Of a stretch of 64,000 nt of DNA, positions 8,610-17,407 are shown piece by piece. The number at the start of each line of letters is the position of its first letter. Position 1 is the stretch's first letter. Origin of the DNA: an uncultured Eggerthellaceae bacterium (GTDB lineage Bacteria > Actinomycetota > Coriobacteriia > Coriobacteriales > Eggerthellaceae); NCBI GenBank assembly GCA_949840905.1, contig CATKXW010000002.1:92092-156091 (forward strand), written 5' to 3'. Under the pieces are notes generated by a model. That model had not been told where the DNA came from, searched no databases, and saw only the letters and a program-made list of their open reading frames with translations. The position numbers and the translations under genes were made by a program.

Positions 8610-10535
8610 TCAGAGCCCAAGGGGCAGGCCGATGATCGCGCATGCGAGCACGGCCGCCATGAGCACGGAATTGAACACCACCCCGACGAAGGCGATGCGA
8701 TCCTCGCCGAAGTACTCCTTCATATACCAGTTGCGCACCGTGGCCTCGGTGGTGCCCGAAAGGGCGTTCTGGAAGCTGCGAGCGCTATCATCGCGGCTCA
8801 CGCCCGAAAGATAGACATCCACCCGACGCGCCTTGCTGCGACCCAGACCGCAGAACAGCACGATGACCACCACGGCCACGCAGATGCTCGCCAGCCACAG
8901 GTTGCCGGTGGCGATGTCCTGGCCGAAGAAGCCGTAGACCGACACCACATAGGGCTCGATGAAGAAGTCGGATATGAGCGGGATCAGCACGCAGCCCACT
9001 ATCACCAGCACCGCCATCACCATGATGGCGAACCATTCGCTGCGATGCACTGTCAGCTCAACATCCTCGGGCTGACCAGCGATACCAGCGAGCTTGCCGA
9101 GCCACTTCGCCCAGAACATGAACGTGGCCGCCGACCCGAAGGCCAAGATGATGAGCAGCGCTACCTGGTTCATGTCCACGAAGGACACGATGGCGGCCCA
9201 TTTCGCGATCAACATGCCGAAAGGTGCTATGAACATGCACATGATGCCCAACATCATGAAGCGGGCCAGGCGCGGCATGCGGTCGAACAGCAGGTCCATG
9301 GCCTCGATGTCGCGGCTGCCGATATGATGCTCGGCGGTGCCCACGCACAGGAACAGCAGCGATTTCGCCGCTGCATGGAACAAGATGAGGAACCCGGCGG
9401 CCCATACTGCCTCAGGAGTGCCCACTCCAGCGCACGCCGTGATGAGGCCGAGATTCGCGATGGTGGAGTAGGCCAGCACCCGCTTGGCGTTGGTCTGGGA
9501 GATGGCCATGAACGAGCACAGCAAGAACGTGATGGCGCCCACCAGCATGACCATGATGGAGGCCAAAGGCGTCACCAGGAACAACGGTGCCAGCTTTATC
9601 AGGAGGAACACGCCCGCCTTCACCATGGTGGAGGAATGGAGCAGAGCGCTGGTGGGGGTGGGGGCCACCATAGCACCGAGCAGCCAGGTCTGGAACGGCA
9701 TCTGGGCCGCCTTGGTGATGCCCGCGAACGCCAGCGCGATCAAGGCGATCACCGTCAGTTCCGGGTGCGTCATGCCCACCGAGATGAACTCGTTGAACGA
9801 CAGCGTGCCCACCGAGATGGCGCTCACGTACAGCGCCACCACGAAGCCGATGCCGCCGGCTAGGTTCATGATGATCTGACGGAAGGCGTTGCGGATGGCC
9901 TCAGGGGTCTTCGTGTAACCGATGAGCAGAAACGAGCACACCGTGGTCACTTCCCAGCCAGTGAACAGCCACTCCATGTTGTTCGAGAACACGATGGCGA
10001 ACATGGCCGCCAAGAACAGGAACATCAGAGCGAAGAAGGTGGGGCGCCTATCGCGGGCCCCTTTCGGCTCGTGTGCTTGGAAGTCCTTCATGTATCCGAT
10101 GGCGTAGATGCAGATGCCCGAGCCGATCACGCCGATGATGAACACCATGAGCAGCGTGAGGGAGTCGAAGTACAGCCCGTTAGGGATGTCGATCTCGGCC
10201 CCATAAGCGCTCTCGAAGTAGATCACGGCCACCAGCTGCACCACCGCCAACAGCGCCGCCCAAACGTTGCGGTACTTCACGCAGAACGCGAGGATGGTGA
10301 CCACTATCAGACAGCTGATGGCCGTGCACAGGTGGTCGAGCGGCTCCCACGAGAACTCTATGAGCACCTCGCCCGCCCCGATGTTCATGACCACGAAGGC
10401 GCAGGACGCCAGCGCGACCACGATGCCCGAAACCCACACGATCGCGCTCCGTATCCCATCGGAGCGCAAGATGAGCAGCAACGCCGCCACCACGAGCGGG
10501 AACATGACGAGAAATCCGATCATCTGAAGAGCCAC
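8610..10535 (-). CDS. echA: Ech hydrogenase antiporter-like ion-pumping subunit (NuoL-like)
   Basis: A 641-residue multi-spanning protein of the Mrp/NuoL family, the likely H+ or Na+ translocating unit. The conserved core carries the channel lysines and histidine: 'GITKAAQMPFQTWL' and 'PTSALLHSSTMVKAG'. It is the first gene of the operon. The start is GTG at 10535, with GGGAGG about 8 bp upstream. The C-terminal part (about residues 520-641) is a long extension with further membrane segments, as in the long EchA/NuoL type. Confidence 0.94.
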   Translation of the reverse strand: MALQMIGFLVMFPLVVAALLLILRSDGIRSAIVWVSGIVVALASCAFVVMNIGAGEVLIEFSWEPLDHLCTAISCLIVVTILAFCVKYRNVWAALLAVVQLVAVIYFESAYGAEIDIPNGLYFDSLTLLMVFIIGVIGSGICIYAIGYMKDFQAHEPKGARDRRPTFFALMFLFLAAMFAIVFSNNMEWLFTGWEVTTVCSFLLIGYTKTPEAIRNAFRQIIMNLAGGIGFVVALYVSAISVGTLSFNEFISVGMTHPELTVIALIALAFAGITKAAQMPFQTWLLGAMVAPTPTSALLHSSTMVKAGVFLLIKLAPLFLVTPLASIMVMLVGAITFLLCSFMAISQTNAKRVLAYSTIANLGLITACAGVGTPEAVWAAGFLILFHAAAKSLLFLCVGTAEHHIGSRDIEAMDLLFDRMPRLARFMMLGIMCMFIAPFGMLIAKWAAIVSFVDMNQVALLIILAFGSAATFMFWAKWLGKLAGIAGQPEDVELTVHRSEWFAIMVMAVLVIVGCVLIPLISDFFIEPYVVSVYGFFGQDIATGNLWLASICVAVVVIVLFCGLGRSKARRVDVYLSGVSRDDSARSFQNALSGTTEATVRNWYMKEYFGEDRIAFVGVVFNSVLMAAVLACAIIGLPLGL

Positions 10536-10850
10536 TGCGGATTCCTCCCCTCTCTCCTCTGTTACGTCGAAATCGGTCGAAGGGCAGCTCGTCGCGCCCT
10601 TTGAAGAGCGAAGAGAGACGCATCGTCTCCCTTCTCCATGATCCCCACTTTAGCAAAAGGCCTCATCCAGCCTTCTCGCGTCGCAGCGAATCGCCGAATG
10701 GGACCTGGTTGTTTTCGGTGAGGGGCGGCCCTCGGCCTTCCGCCCGCAGCGAGCGGCGGCTCATGTGCCGCGAGCGGTCTGAGGGAGCGGAGAGCGACCC
10801 TCGATTATAATGATGGCTCACCTCTGAACAGGAAGAAGGGACCGACGCTC
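10536..10850. promoter_or_regulatory. Divergent control region between ech operon and LysR gene
   Basis: A 315-bp region with no convincing gene. It must carry the promoters of both the ech operon (leftwards) and the LysR gene (rightwards). A perfect TATAAT lies at 10806-10811, upstream of the LysR start, with no clear -35. Short inverted repeats occur around 10753-10775 (GCGGC...GCCGC). LysR-type proteins commonly bind such divergent regions and control the neighbouring operon, so autoregulation and ech control are inferred. Confidence 0.5.
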
Positions 10851-11774
10851 GTGACGCTCCAACAGCTGCGCTATCTCATCGCCATCGCCAACAGCGGATC
10901 CATCAGCGCGGCCGCCCATGAGCTCTACGTGTCCCAGTCGAGCCTGTCGGTGGCGGTGCGCGACATCGAGCGGGAGTGCGGCATCACCATCTTCGAGCGT
11001 TCCAACCGAGGCATCACGCTCACTACCGAAGGTCTCGAGCTGCTCGGCTACGCCCGGCAGATCATCGAGCAGGCCGACCTCATGGACGCCCGCTATGCCG
11101 CCAACGCCAAGCCGGTGTCCCAGAAGCTGGCTGTCTCTTCGCAGCACTACGCCTTCGTCACCGAGGCGTTCTTGGAGTTCGTGGAGGAATACGAAGGGGA
11201 AGGCTACGCTTTCAGCCTGAGCGAGACGCGCACTGCCGAGATCATCGAGGACGTGCGCGACTTCCGTAGCGATGTGGGAGTGCTCTACCTCTCCTCGTTC
11301 AACGAAGCGGTGCTAACCCGGGCCTTCGAGGATGCGAACCTCTCCTTCACGTCCCTGTTCACCGCACGTCCGCACGTGTTCTTAGGAGAGCATCATCCCT
11401 TGGCCGACCGCGATCGCCTCCATATCGAAGAGCTGGCGGCATACCCGCGCTATACCTTCGAGCAAGGCAACACCAACTCGTTCTTCTATGCCGAGGAGCC
11501 CTTCGCCGAGCTGCCCCACGAGAAACGGATCATGATCCGCGATCGCGGCACGCTATCCAACCTGCTCGCTCACCACAGCGGCTTCACGGTGTCCACCGGC
11601 GTGCTCTCCAGCGAGATGCAATCGGGCATCGTGGCCATACCCTTGAAGACCGACGAGGTCATGACGGTCGGCTATATCGTCCATGACGAGCGGCAGCTGT
11701 CGGCCCTCGCCCTCTCATATATAGAGAAGCTGAAACTGTTCATCGAACGGTTCCAGCTCGCAACGGTGCTCTGA
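10851..11774 (+). CDS. LysR-family transcriptional regulator
   Basis: A 307-residue regulator. The N-terminal winged helix-turn-helix spans residues 1-60 ('LRYLIAIANSGSISAAAHELYVSQSSLSVAVRDIE', conserved LysR pattern). Residues from about 90 form the periplasmic-binding-like effector domain. The start is GTG at 10851, with GGAAGAAGGG about 10 bp upstream. It is transcribed away from echA, the classic LysR arrangement. The effector is unknown; a redox or electron-donor signal would fit the context but is not shown. Confidence 0.9.
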   Translation: MTLQQLRYLIAIANSGSISAAAHELYVSQSSLSVAVRDIERECGITIFERSNRGITLTTEGLELLGYARQIIEQADLMDARYAANAKPVSQKLAVSSQHYAFVTEAFLEFVEEYEGEGYAFSLSETRTAEIIEDVRDFRSDVGVLYLSSFNEAVLTRAFEDANLSFTSLFTARPHVFLGEHHPLADRDRLHIEELAAYPRYTFEQGNTNSFFYAEEPFAELPHEKRIMIRDRGTLSNLLAHHSGFTVSTGVLSSEMQSGIVAIPLKTDEVMTVGYIVHDERQLSALALSYIEKLKLFIERFQLATVL

Positions 11775-11812
11775 ACGCGGGCCCTTCTTCTAGGAAGGCC
11801 CGCGTTCGTCTC
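11773..11812 (+). terminator. Bidirectional terminator between LysR and lipoprotein genes
   Basis: Perfect arms GAACGCGGGCCCTTC and GAAGGCCCGCGTTC enclose a short loop directly after the LysR stop, followed by GTCTCT. The minus-strand lipoprotein gene ends 15 bp further on, so the hairpin can serve both. Confidence 0.75.
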
Positions 11813-11826
11813 TGTGAGGATGCGCC

Positions 11827-12336
11827 TTATTTGAAGGAGGTGACGAAGGTCCAGCGGACCTCATCGCTGGAAGCCAGTCGATGGACATCGGCGCTCTCGG
11901 TGGGCATCTCGCCGTTCACCGTGTAGGTCCATCCGCTAGAAGGGCCCTCGCTGCCGTTAGCGAGACCGTCGATGGCGGTCACGTAGATGCCATAGGCGCT
12001 CTCCTCAGAGGTCACCTCGGCATCGCTCGCCATGAGCGCGTCGAAAGCCGTCGCCCCTTGCGAAAGCCGTACCGTCATCGCTTCCGTGGGGACGAACGCC
12101 GCGTTCTGCTCCGAGAGCTCGCTGCCCTCCTGAACGGCGATGGATATCGTCACTTCCATGGCAGCCGCCTGCGAGGCCTCGCCCGCAGCACTGCCCGTTG
12201 CGCTCGTGGTGGGTGCCCCCGCAGGGCTCGCGCAAGCCGTCAGCGTGAGCGCCATCGCCAGCAGCATCGCGATCGATCCGACGACGATGCGCCCCTGCCA
12301 TCTCGCTTTGAAGCTCTTCTCCTCGATCATCTCCAT
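11827..12336 (-). CDS. DUF4430-domain lipoprotein
   Basis: About 169 residues, exported and lipid-anchored. The N-terminus has Lys/Arg followed by a hydrophobic stretch ending in 'LTLTAC', a lipobox; the Cys would become residue 1 of the mature protein. The C-terminal half is a DUF4430 (transcobalamin-like) fold, with 'SSGWTYTVNGEMPTESADVH' and 'SDEVRWTFV'. Start choice: ATG at 12336 follows GAGGAG closely; ATG at 12330 is almost as good. Longer readings of this frame run through the tRNA-Pro gene and are artefacts. DUF4430 proteins are often near cobalamin or metal uptake genes, but none are seen here, so the ligand is unknown. Confidence 0.85.
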   Translation of the reverse strand: MEMIEEKSFKARWQGRIVVGSIAMLLAMALTLTACASPAGAPTTSATGSAAGEASQAAAMEVTISIAVQEGSELSEQNAAFVPTEAMTVRLSQGATAFDALMASDAEVTSEESAYGIYVTAIDGLANGSEGPSSGWTYTVNGEMPTESADVHRLASSDEVRWTFVTSFK

Positions 12337-12364
12337 CTTTCTCCTCATCCTCTTCGCGCTCCAA

Positions 12365-12394
12365 CGAAAAAAGGTCGCCCGGATGGGCGACCTT
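12365..12394 (-). terminator. Terminator of tRNA-Pro
   Basis: On the minus strand, arms AAGGTCGCCC and GGGCGACCTT flank an ATCC loop and run into TTTTTT. It separates the tRNA from the lipoprotein gene. Confidence 0.9.
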
Positions 12395-12403
12395 CGCATT
12401 TCA

Positions 12404-12480
<77 letters not shown>

Positions 12481-12514
12481 ATGTTCCGAAGCGCTGCTCA
12501 TGAGCAGCTTGCTC

Positions 12515-12543
12515 ATAGTACCCCAACGAACGCTCGCGTTCAA
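12515..12543 (-). promoter_or_regulatory. Promoter of tRNA-Pro
   Basis: On the minus strand, TTGAAC (-35) and TACTAT (-10) are separated by 17 bp. The expected transcript start lies about 30 bp before the mature tRNA. Confidence 0.75.
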
Positions 12544-12564
12544 GATGGAAGAACGAGAAAAGGA

Positions 12565-12993
12565 TCATCGGTCCTTCTTGGAGCACAACAGCAGGATACC
12601 GGAGATGATCCCCATGAACAGCAGCGTGCACACGCCGAAGGCAACGGTGTTCGCCTTCTTTCCCTTGTAGACGCCCCAGCTGATGACGGTCATGGGGATC
12701 ATCCAGGCGAGCGGGATGATGAGGATCGCACAGGCCACCGTGCTGACGACGTTCAGCACGAAGGCGATCAAGCGCAAGGTACGATCGGTATCGGTCATGG
12801 GATATATCTGGCCTTCAGTGCAGCTGCCGTTCGACGTATAGGTGGTCGTAACGGTCGTCTGCTGCACAGGCACCTGCCCCTGGACCTGCGGGTTAGCGGT
12901 ATAGTCGTTGGTCCACAGGTGACCGTCGAAATAGCGCAGCTTGGTCACGTCTCCGGACGGATCGGGATACCAACCAGGTTGGGCGTTCGTCAT
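12565..12993 (-). CDS. DUF2510-domain small membrane protein
   Basis: A 142-residue protein. The N-terminus (residues 5-30) is a DUF2510 module, 'PGWYPDPSG' then 'LRYFDGHLWT', found mainly in Actinobacteria at the cytoplasmic end of membrane proteins. Two or three hydrophobic segments follow ('LIAFVLNVVSTVACAILIIPLAW', 'AFGVCTLLFMGIISGILLL'), with a Lys-rich C-terminus. GGAGAG precedes the ATG. A TATAAT on the minus strand at 13029-13034 is a likely -10 box. Function unknown. Confidence 0.85.
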   Translation of the reverse strand: MTNAQPGWYPDPSGDVTKLRYFDGHLWTNDYTANPQVQGQVPVQQTTVTTTYTSNGSCTEGQIYPMTDTDRTLRLIAFVLNVVSTVACAILIIPLAWMIPMTVISWGVYKGKKANTVAFGVCTLLFMGIISGILLLCSKKDR

Positions 12994-13239
12994 CGTCTCT
13001 CCTTCTCGATGTTCATGGACTGCAACGGATTATACGCCTCTTCGCCCGCTCCCGTGAGCCACACCGATGACCATGGTCGATGAGACCGCCCAAGCAACGG
13101 TTGCGCAACGGCTCGCTGTCGCCCCGCTTGCAACCGCCAAGGCACCGCCCCGCGCAGCCACGCTCACCGCTAGACTCACAGACAGGGAGAATGGAGCGTG
13201 ACGCCTGTAGGGCGACTACGAGGAAAGGGTGCGACGACC

Positions 13240-14586
13240 ATGGGCTCGGCGGGAAAAGGATCGCTCGTCATCGGATTGGCCATATTCGCCATGTTCTTCG
13301 GCGCGGGCAATCTGATATTCCCTCCGTTCCTCGGCATGGAGAGCGGCTCTCACTGGCCCATCGGTCTTCTGTGCTTCGTGCTGGTGGATGTGGTCATCGC
13401 TTGCGCCGGCATCTATGCCATGAACGCCGCAGGTGGTGCTCTGGTGGCCATCGAGAGCGCTCTTGGGCACCGAGCGGGCGTGGTGCTCGCCACCGTGGGC
13501 GTGCTGCTCATCGGCACCTTCATCGCCATGCCGCGCACCGCCGCCACCACCTATGAGCTGGGCGTGGTCCCACTGTTCGGCAAAGGCTCGGGCCTGCTCC
13601 CCTTCTCAGTGATGTTCTTCGTCGCGGTGCTGCTGATGACCTACAAAGAATCGCGGGTGCTCGACATCATCGGCAAGATGCTCACCCCCCTGCTCGTGCT
13701 CGGCGTGGGCATCCTCATCGTCGTCGGCGTGGCGCATCCCATCGGTCCCATAGGCGAGCCCATCACCGCCTCGGCGGCCCAAGACGGCATCAAAGCGGGT
13801 TATCAGACCATGGACATCCTCGGCGTGGTCGGGTTTTCCATCATCGTGGCCGACACCGTGCGCAGCCACGGCTTCATCGCCCGTGACGCTCGCACGGCTA
13901 TCGTGCGGCGGGCCATGGTGGTCGCCGCGATCATGCTCACCATCGTCTACGGCGGTCTGGCCTATCTGGGAGCCACCGCGCGAACGCTCGGGGCCGACCT
14001 TTCCCAAGGAAGCCTCATCATCGCCATGACCCGTCATCTTCTCGGCGATGCGGGCGTCACCATGTTCGGTGCCATCGTGGCCGTGGCCTGCCTCACCACC
14101 GCCGTCGGGCTCGTCAGCTCCACAGCTTCCTACTTCCATCAGCTGAGCCAGGGAAAGCTCAGCTACGAGGCGGCCGTCGCCATCGACTGCATCATCGGCA
14201 TCGTCATATGCAACCTGGGCCTCGACACCATCATCGCCTTGGCCGACCCGGTGCTCGCCGTGGTCTGCCCGGCGTTCATGACCACCATCGTCTTGCTGCT
14301 GTTCCGGCATCGCATCAGCTCTTCTTCGATCTATCGCGGGGCTGCTCTCGGGGCTACGGTATCCGCCATCGCCATCGCCTTGAACGCCTACGGCGGGCTC
14401 TTCCCTCCTCTTGCGCATCTGCCTCTGCGCAGCGTCGATTTCGCGTGGCTGCCCTTCGCCCTCATCGGCGGCATCATCGGTGCCATCGCGGCCGCCTTGC
14501 AGCGAAAGAGGAGGTCGAAGCAGAAAGGAGCGTCCCGGCGAGCAGGCTCAGAGGTCGCGAGCAGCGTCGAGGATGCGCTCAGCTAG
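13240..14586 (+). CDS. brnQ: Branched-chain amino acid transporter (LIVCS/BrnQ family)
   Basis: A 448-residue, 12-span secondary transporter for Leu/Ile/Val, driven by Na+ or H+. The N-terminal family signature 'FAMFFGAGNLIFPPFLG' is intact. The ATG at 13240 has GGAAAGGG about 9 bp upstream; an in-frame GTG at 13198 is a weaker choice. The C-terminus is a basic tail (RKRRSKQ). It ends convergently with coaBC, the two coding regions overlapping by 39 bp tail to tail with no terminator between them, so the pair may interfere transcriptionally. Confidence 0.93.
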   Translation: MGSAGKGSLVIGLAIFAMFFGAGNLIFPPFLGMESGSHWPIGLLCFVLVDVVIACAGIYAMNAAGGALVAIESALGHRAGVVLATVGVLLIGTFIAMPRTAATTYELGVVPLFGKGSGLLPFSVMFFVAVLLMTYKESRVLDIIGKMLTPLLVLGVGILIVVGVAHPIGPIGEPITASAAQDGIKAGYQTMDILGVVGFSIIVADTVRSHGFIARDARTAIVRRAMVVAAIMLTIVYGGLAYLGATARTLGADLSQGSLIIAMTRHLLGDAGVTMFGAIVAVACLTTAVGLVSSTASYFHQLSQGKLSYEAAVAIDCIIGIVICNLGLDTIIALADPVLAVVCPAFMTTIVLLLFRHRISSSSIYRGAALGATVSAIAIALNAYGGLFPPLAHLPLRSVDFAWLPFALIGGIIGAIAAALQRKRRSKQKGASRRAGSEVASSVEDALS

Positions 14587-15747
14587 AGCGCGCTTGGACA
14601 TCTTCGGCCACGCGACGGCATCATCAGCGCTCACCAGCCACGCCTCATCATCGTCAGCACCGAACACCGCGCCGCAGCTCACGTCATTGGCCACGATGAG
14701 GTCCGCTCCCTTGCGCACGAGCTTCTCGCGCGCGTTCGCGAGCACATCCTCGGTCTCCGCCGCGAAGCCCACCACCACCTGGCCCTCGCGCTTCGCTTGG
14801 GCGAGCGTGGCGAGGATATCGGGGTTCTCTACCAGCTCCAAAGATCTCAACGCCTCTCCATCACGGCCCTTCTTCAGCTTGCGATCCACCGCGTTGAGGG
14901 GCCGCATGTCGGCCACCGCCGCGGTGAGCACGGCTATGTCGGCATCGGCGAACGCCGCAGCGGCAGCTTCCAGCATCTCGCGAGCAGTGCCCACCGACAC
15001 CACTGTCGCGCCCGTCGGAGGCATCAGGGCCACCGGCCCGCTGACCAAGGTCACCCGAGCACCGCGATCGAGGGCCGCCTGAGCCACCGCATAGCCCATC
15101 TTGCCGCTAGAGCGGTTCGAGAGGAAGCGCACCGCATCGATGGGCTCCACGGTCGGCCCGGCCGTCACCAGAACGTGGCGGCCGGCAAGGTCGGCCGGTG
15201 GTGTCCCCTCCAACATCGCGCAGGCAGCATCGACGATAGCCTCCACCTCGGCGAGCCTTCCACGGCCCGTATCACCACAGGCGAGATAGCCCTCGTCGGG
15301 CTCCACGAAGCCCACGCCGCGACGGCGCAGGGTCGCCATGTTCTCTTGGGTGGCCGCAGCCTCGTACATATGCACGTTCATGGCCGGCGCTACCAGCAAA
15401 GGAGCCGTGGTCGCTAGAGCCGTGGTGGTCAGCAGATCATCGGCGATGCCGCAGGCCATCTTCGCCATGACGTTAGCCGTGCACGGTGCGATAAGGAACA
15501 GGGCGCACTCTTCGGCCAACGATATGTGATGGATGGGGTCGGCAGGGCCGTCGAACAGCTTGGTGGCTACCGGCTCGCGCGTGAGCGCTCGGAAGGTCAC
15601 CGGATCGACGAAGCGCGTCCCATTCTCGGTCATGACCACCTTCACGCGATAGCCGCGCTTCTGCAACCCGCGCACGATCTCACAGCTCTTATAGGCAGCT
15701 ACGCCGCCGGTCACGCCCAGGAGCACGGTCTTTCTCGGCTCGCTCAC
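14548..15747 (-). CDS. coaBC: Bifunctional phosphopantothenoylcysteine decarboxylase/synthetase
   Basis: A 399-residue coenzyme A biosynthesis enzyme. The N-terminal CoaC flavoprotein domain (about 1-175) has 'GVTGGVAAYKS', the catalytic His in 'IHHISLAEE' and 'APAMNVHMY'. The C-terminal CoaB domain (about 185-399) has 'GPTVEPIDAVRFLSNRSSGKMG' and 'AAVADMRP'. The GTG at 15747 is chosen: it overlaps the rluD stop as GTGA and has GGAGGG upstream; an in-frame GTG at 15759 is the alternative. It is the last gene of the ileS-lspA-rluD-coaBC unit. Confidence 0.94.
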   Translation of the reverse strand: MSEPRKTVLLGVTGGVAAYKSCEIVRGLQKRGYRVKVVMTENGTRFVDPVTFRALTREPVATKLFDGPADPIHHISLAEECALFLIAPCTANVMAKMACGIADDLLTTTALATTAPLLVAPAMNVHMYEAAATQENMATLRRRGVGFVEPDEGYLACGDTGRGRLAEVEAIVDAACAMLEGTPPADLAGRHVLVTAGPTVEPIDAVRFLSNRSSGKMGYAVAQAALDRGARVTLVSGPVALMPPTGATVVSVGTAREMLEAAAAAFADADIAVLTAAVADMRPLNAVDRKLKKGRDGEALRSLELVENPDILATLAQAKREGQVVVGFAAETEDVLANAREKLVRKGADLIVANDVSCGAVFGADDDEAWLVSADDAVAWPKMSKRALAERILDAARDL

Positions 15748-16742
15748 GACGCCCTCCACTCCCTCGTGGGCCCCAGACTGCGGGAAGCGATCCTCCCCAG
15801 CGCCTCTTCTAGGTCATCGGGCAGCTCATCGACGAACGAGAGCGCACGTCCGCTCATCGGATGCTCGAAGGCGAGCCGATAAGAATGAAGGAACTGCCGT
15901 TTCAGCCCTAATGCGGCACCCTCGGCTCTTGGAGCCCGAGCGTCGTACATCGGGTCGCCCACGATGGGATGCTCGGTATATTGCATATGCACGCGGATCT
16001 GATGGGTGCGGCCGGTGAACAGCTTGCAGTCCAGCAGCGAATAACCGTTGTCGTGCGGGCCTGCCTCGAAGCGCTCTAACACCTCGAAGGTGGTGATGGC
16101 CTCACGCGCGGAAGGAGCCTTCCGCACCGCCATGCGCGTGCGCTCTGACGCGTCACGCGCGATCGGAGCATCGATCATGCCCGTGTCATGGACCATCACG
16201 CCATGGACCAAAGCCAGGTAATGACGATCGACCGATCGCAGCCGTATCGCCTCCATGAGCCGTGCGCCAGCCTCGTCGCTCTTCGCAGCCAGCATCAGCC
16301 CGCTGGTGTCGCCGTCAAGACGATGGACGATACCGAGGCGATCATCCTCTCCCTGGACGTTGCAGAGATGGTCGTAGCCGCAGTGATGGATCAGCGCGTT
16401 GACGAGGGTGCCGCTGCGATGGTCGATGGACGGATGGCACACTAGTCCCGCCTGCTTCGACAGCACGATCATATCCTCATCCTCGTAACGGATGTCGAGG
16501 GGGATGTTCTCAGGTCCCACGGGTGCTTCGGGGCGCACCTCTTCCGGTTCGTAGACGATGGCATCGCCCGCGCTCACCACCTGCTTCTTCGCCACGGTGC
16601 GCCCACCTACCAGCACGCGCCCTTCCTCGATGGCGCGCACGGCTGACGAGCGCGATGGATAGAAGCCCTTGGCCGCCAGCAAAGCGTCGAGCCTTGTTCC
16701 TTCATCAGCGCTACAGGCTACATAACACAGCGAACGGGTCAC
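15744..16742 (-). CDS. rluD: RluA/RluD-family 23S rRNA pseudouridine synthase
   Basis: A 332-residue enzyme that isomerises uridines in rRNA. An S4 RNA-binding domain occupies about residues 15-75. The catalytic Asp lies in 'HRLDGDTSG'. 'SLLDCKLFTGRTHQIRVHM' is the second conserved RluA block. The exact target uridines (RluD or RluC type) cannot be fixed from sequence. The start is GTG, overlapping the lspA stop by 4 bp. Confidence 0.9.
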   Translation of the reverse strand: MTRSLCYVACSADEGTRLDALLAAKGFYPSRSSAVRAIEEGRVLVGGRTVAKKQVVSAGDAIVYEPEEVRPEAPVGPENIPLDIRYEDEDMIVLSKQAGLVCHPSIDHRSGTLVNALIHHCGYDHLCNVQGEDDRLGIVHRLDGDTSGLMLAAKSDEAGARLMEAIRLRSVDRHYLALVHGVMVHDTGMIDAPIARDASERTRMAVRKAPSAREAITTFEVLERFEAGPHDNGYSLLDCKLFTGRTHQIRVHMQYTEHPIVGDPMYDARAPRAEGAALGLKRQFLHSYRLAFEHPMSGRALSFVDELPDDLEEALGRIASRSLGPTREWRAS

Positions 16743-17407
16743 TGAGCATCATCCTCGTCCTCGAGTTCCGGTGGCGTGATGATGCGCCTCTCACGACGAG
16801 GCGGCACCGGCTCCGTTGCAGGTTCATGATCGGTCGTCTGCGGCCGCTCGAGGCCCTCTTGCTGCTCCGCCTCGGCCGCCAAGCGGACATCGGCCTGCTT
16901 CTTCCCTTCCAACAGATAGGTGAGGAACACGATGACCAGACCGCAGGTCACGCCGATGTCAGCCACGTTGAACACCGGGAACTCGATGAACAGCGGCTCG
17001 ATGAAGTCGACGACGTAGCCGTAAGAGAACCGATCCACCATGTTTCCCAGACCGCCAGCGAACACGAGCCCCAAGCCGATGACCATGGGCACCGATGAAC
17101 GGGGTGCCAGCTTCACCAGGTAGAACACCACGAAGGCGCACACGGCGACCGAAAGAGCGCCCAACACCAGCGGAGCGCCTTCGAAAGCGCCGAAGGCACC
17201 GCCGGTGTTATGAACGAGACGGAAGTCGAACGATCCGAAGAAGGGACCCGCGAACCGCTCGCCCAGCGTGAACCCAGATGCGTAGGCCTTCGAGTAGAAG
17301 TCGAGAGCGAACCAGTCCATAGCCACCAAGAGGAACAGCAGCAGGTTTCGCTTGCGCAGATAGGAGGTGCTGTAGCGGCTCGCCGAGCTCACGATGGCCG
17401 CGCTCAC
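16739..17407 (-). CDS. lspA: Lipoprotein signal peptidase (signal peptidase II)
   Basis: A 222-residue aspartic membrane peptidase that cleaves signal peptides of lipidated prolipoproteins. The two catalytic aspartates are D125 in 'GNMVDRF' and D150 in 'FNVADIGV', with four membrane segments. The C-terminus (about residues 175-222) is an extra charged tail not needed by the family. The start is GTG, overlapping the ileS stop by 4 bp. It would process lipoproteins such as the DUF4430 protein in this window. Confidence 0.93.
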   Translation of the reverse strand: MSAAIVSSASRYSTSYLRKRNLLLFLLVAMDWFALDFYSKAYASGFTLGERFAGPFFGSFDFRLVHNTGGAFGAFEGAPLVLGALSVAVCAFVVFYLVKLAPRSSVPMVIGLGLVFAGGLGNMVDRFSYGYVVDFIEPLFIEFPVFNVADIGVTCGLVIVFLTYLLEGKKQADVRLAAEAEQQEGLERPQTTDHEPATEPVPPRRERRIITPPELEDEDDAQ

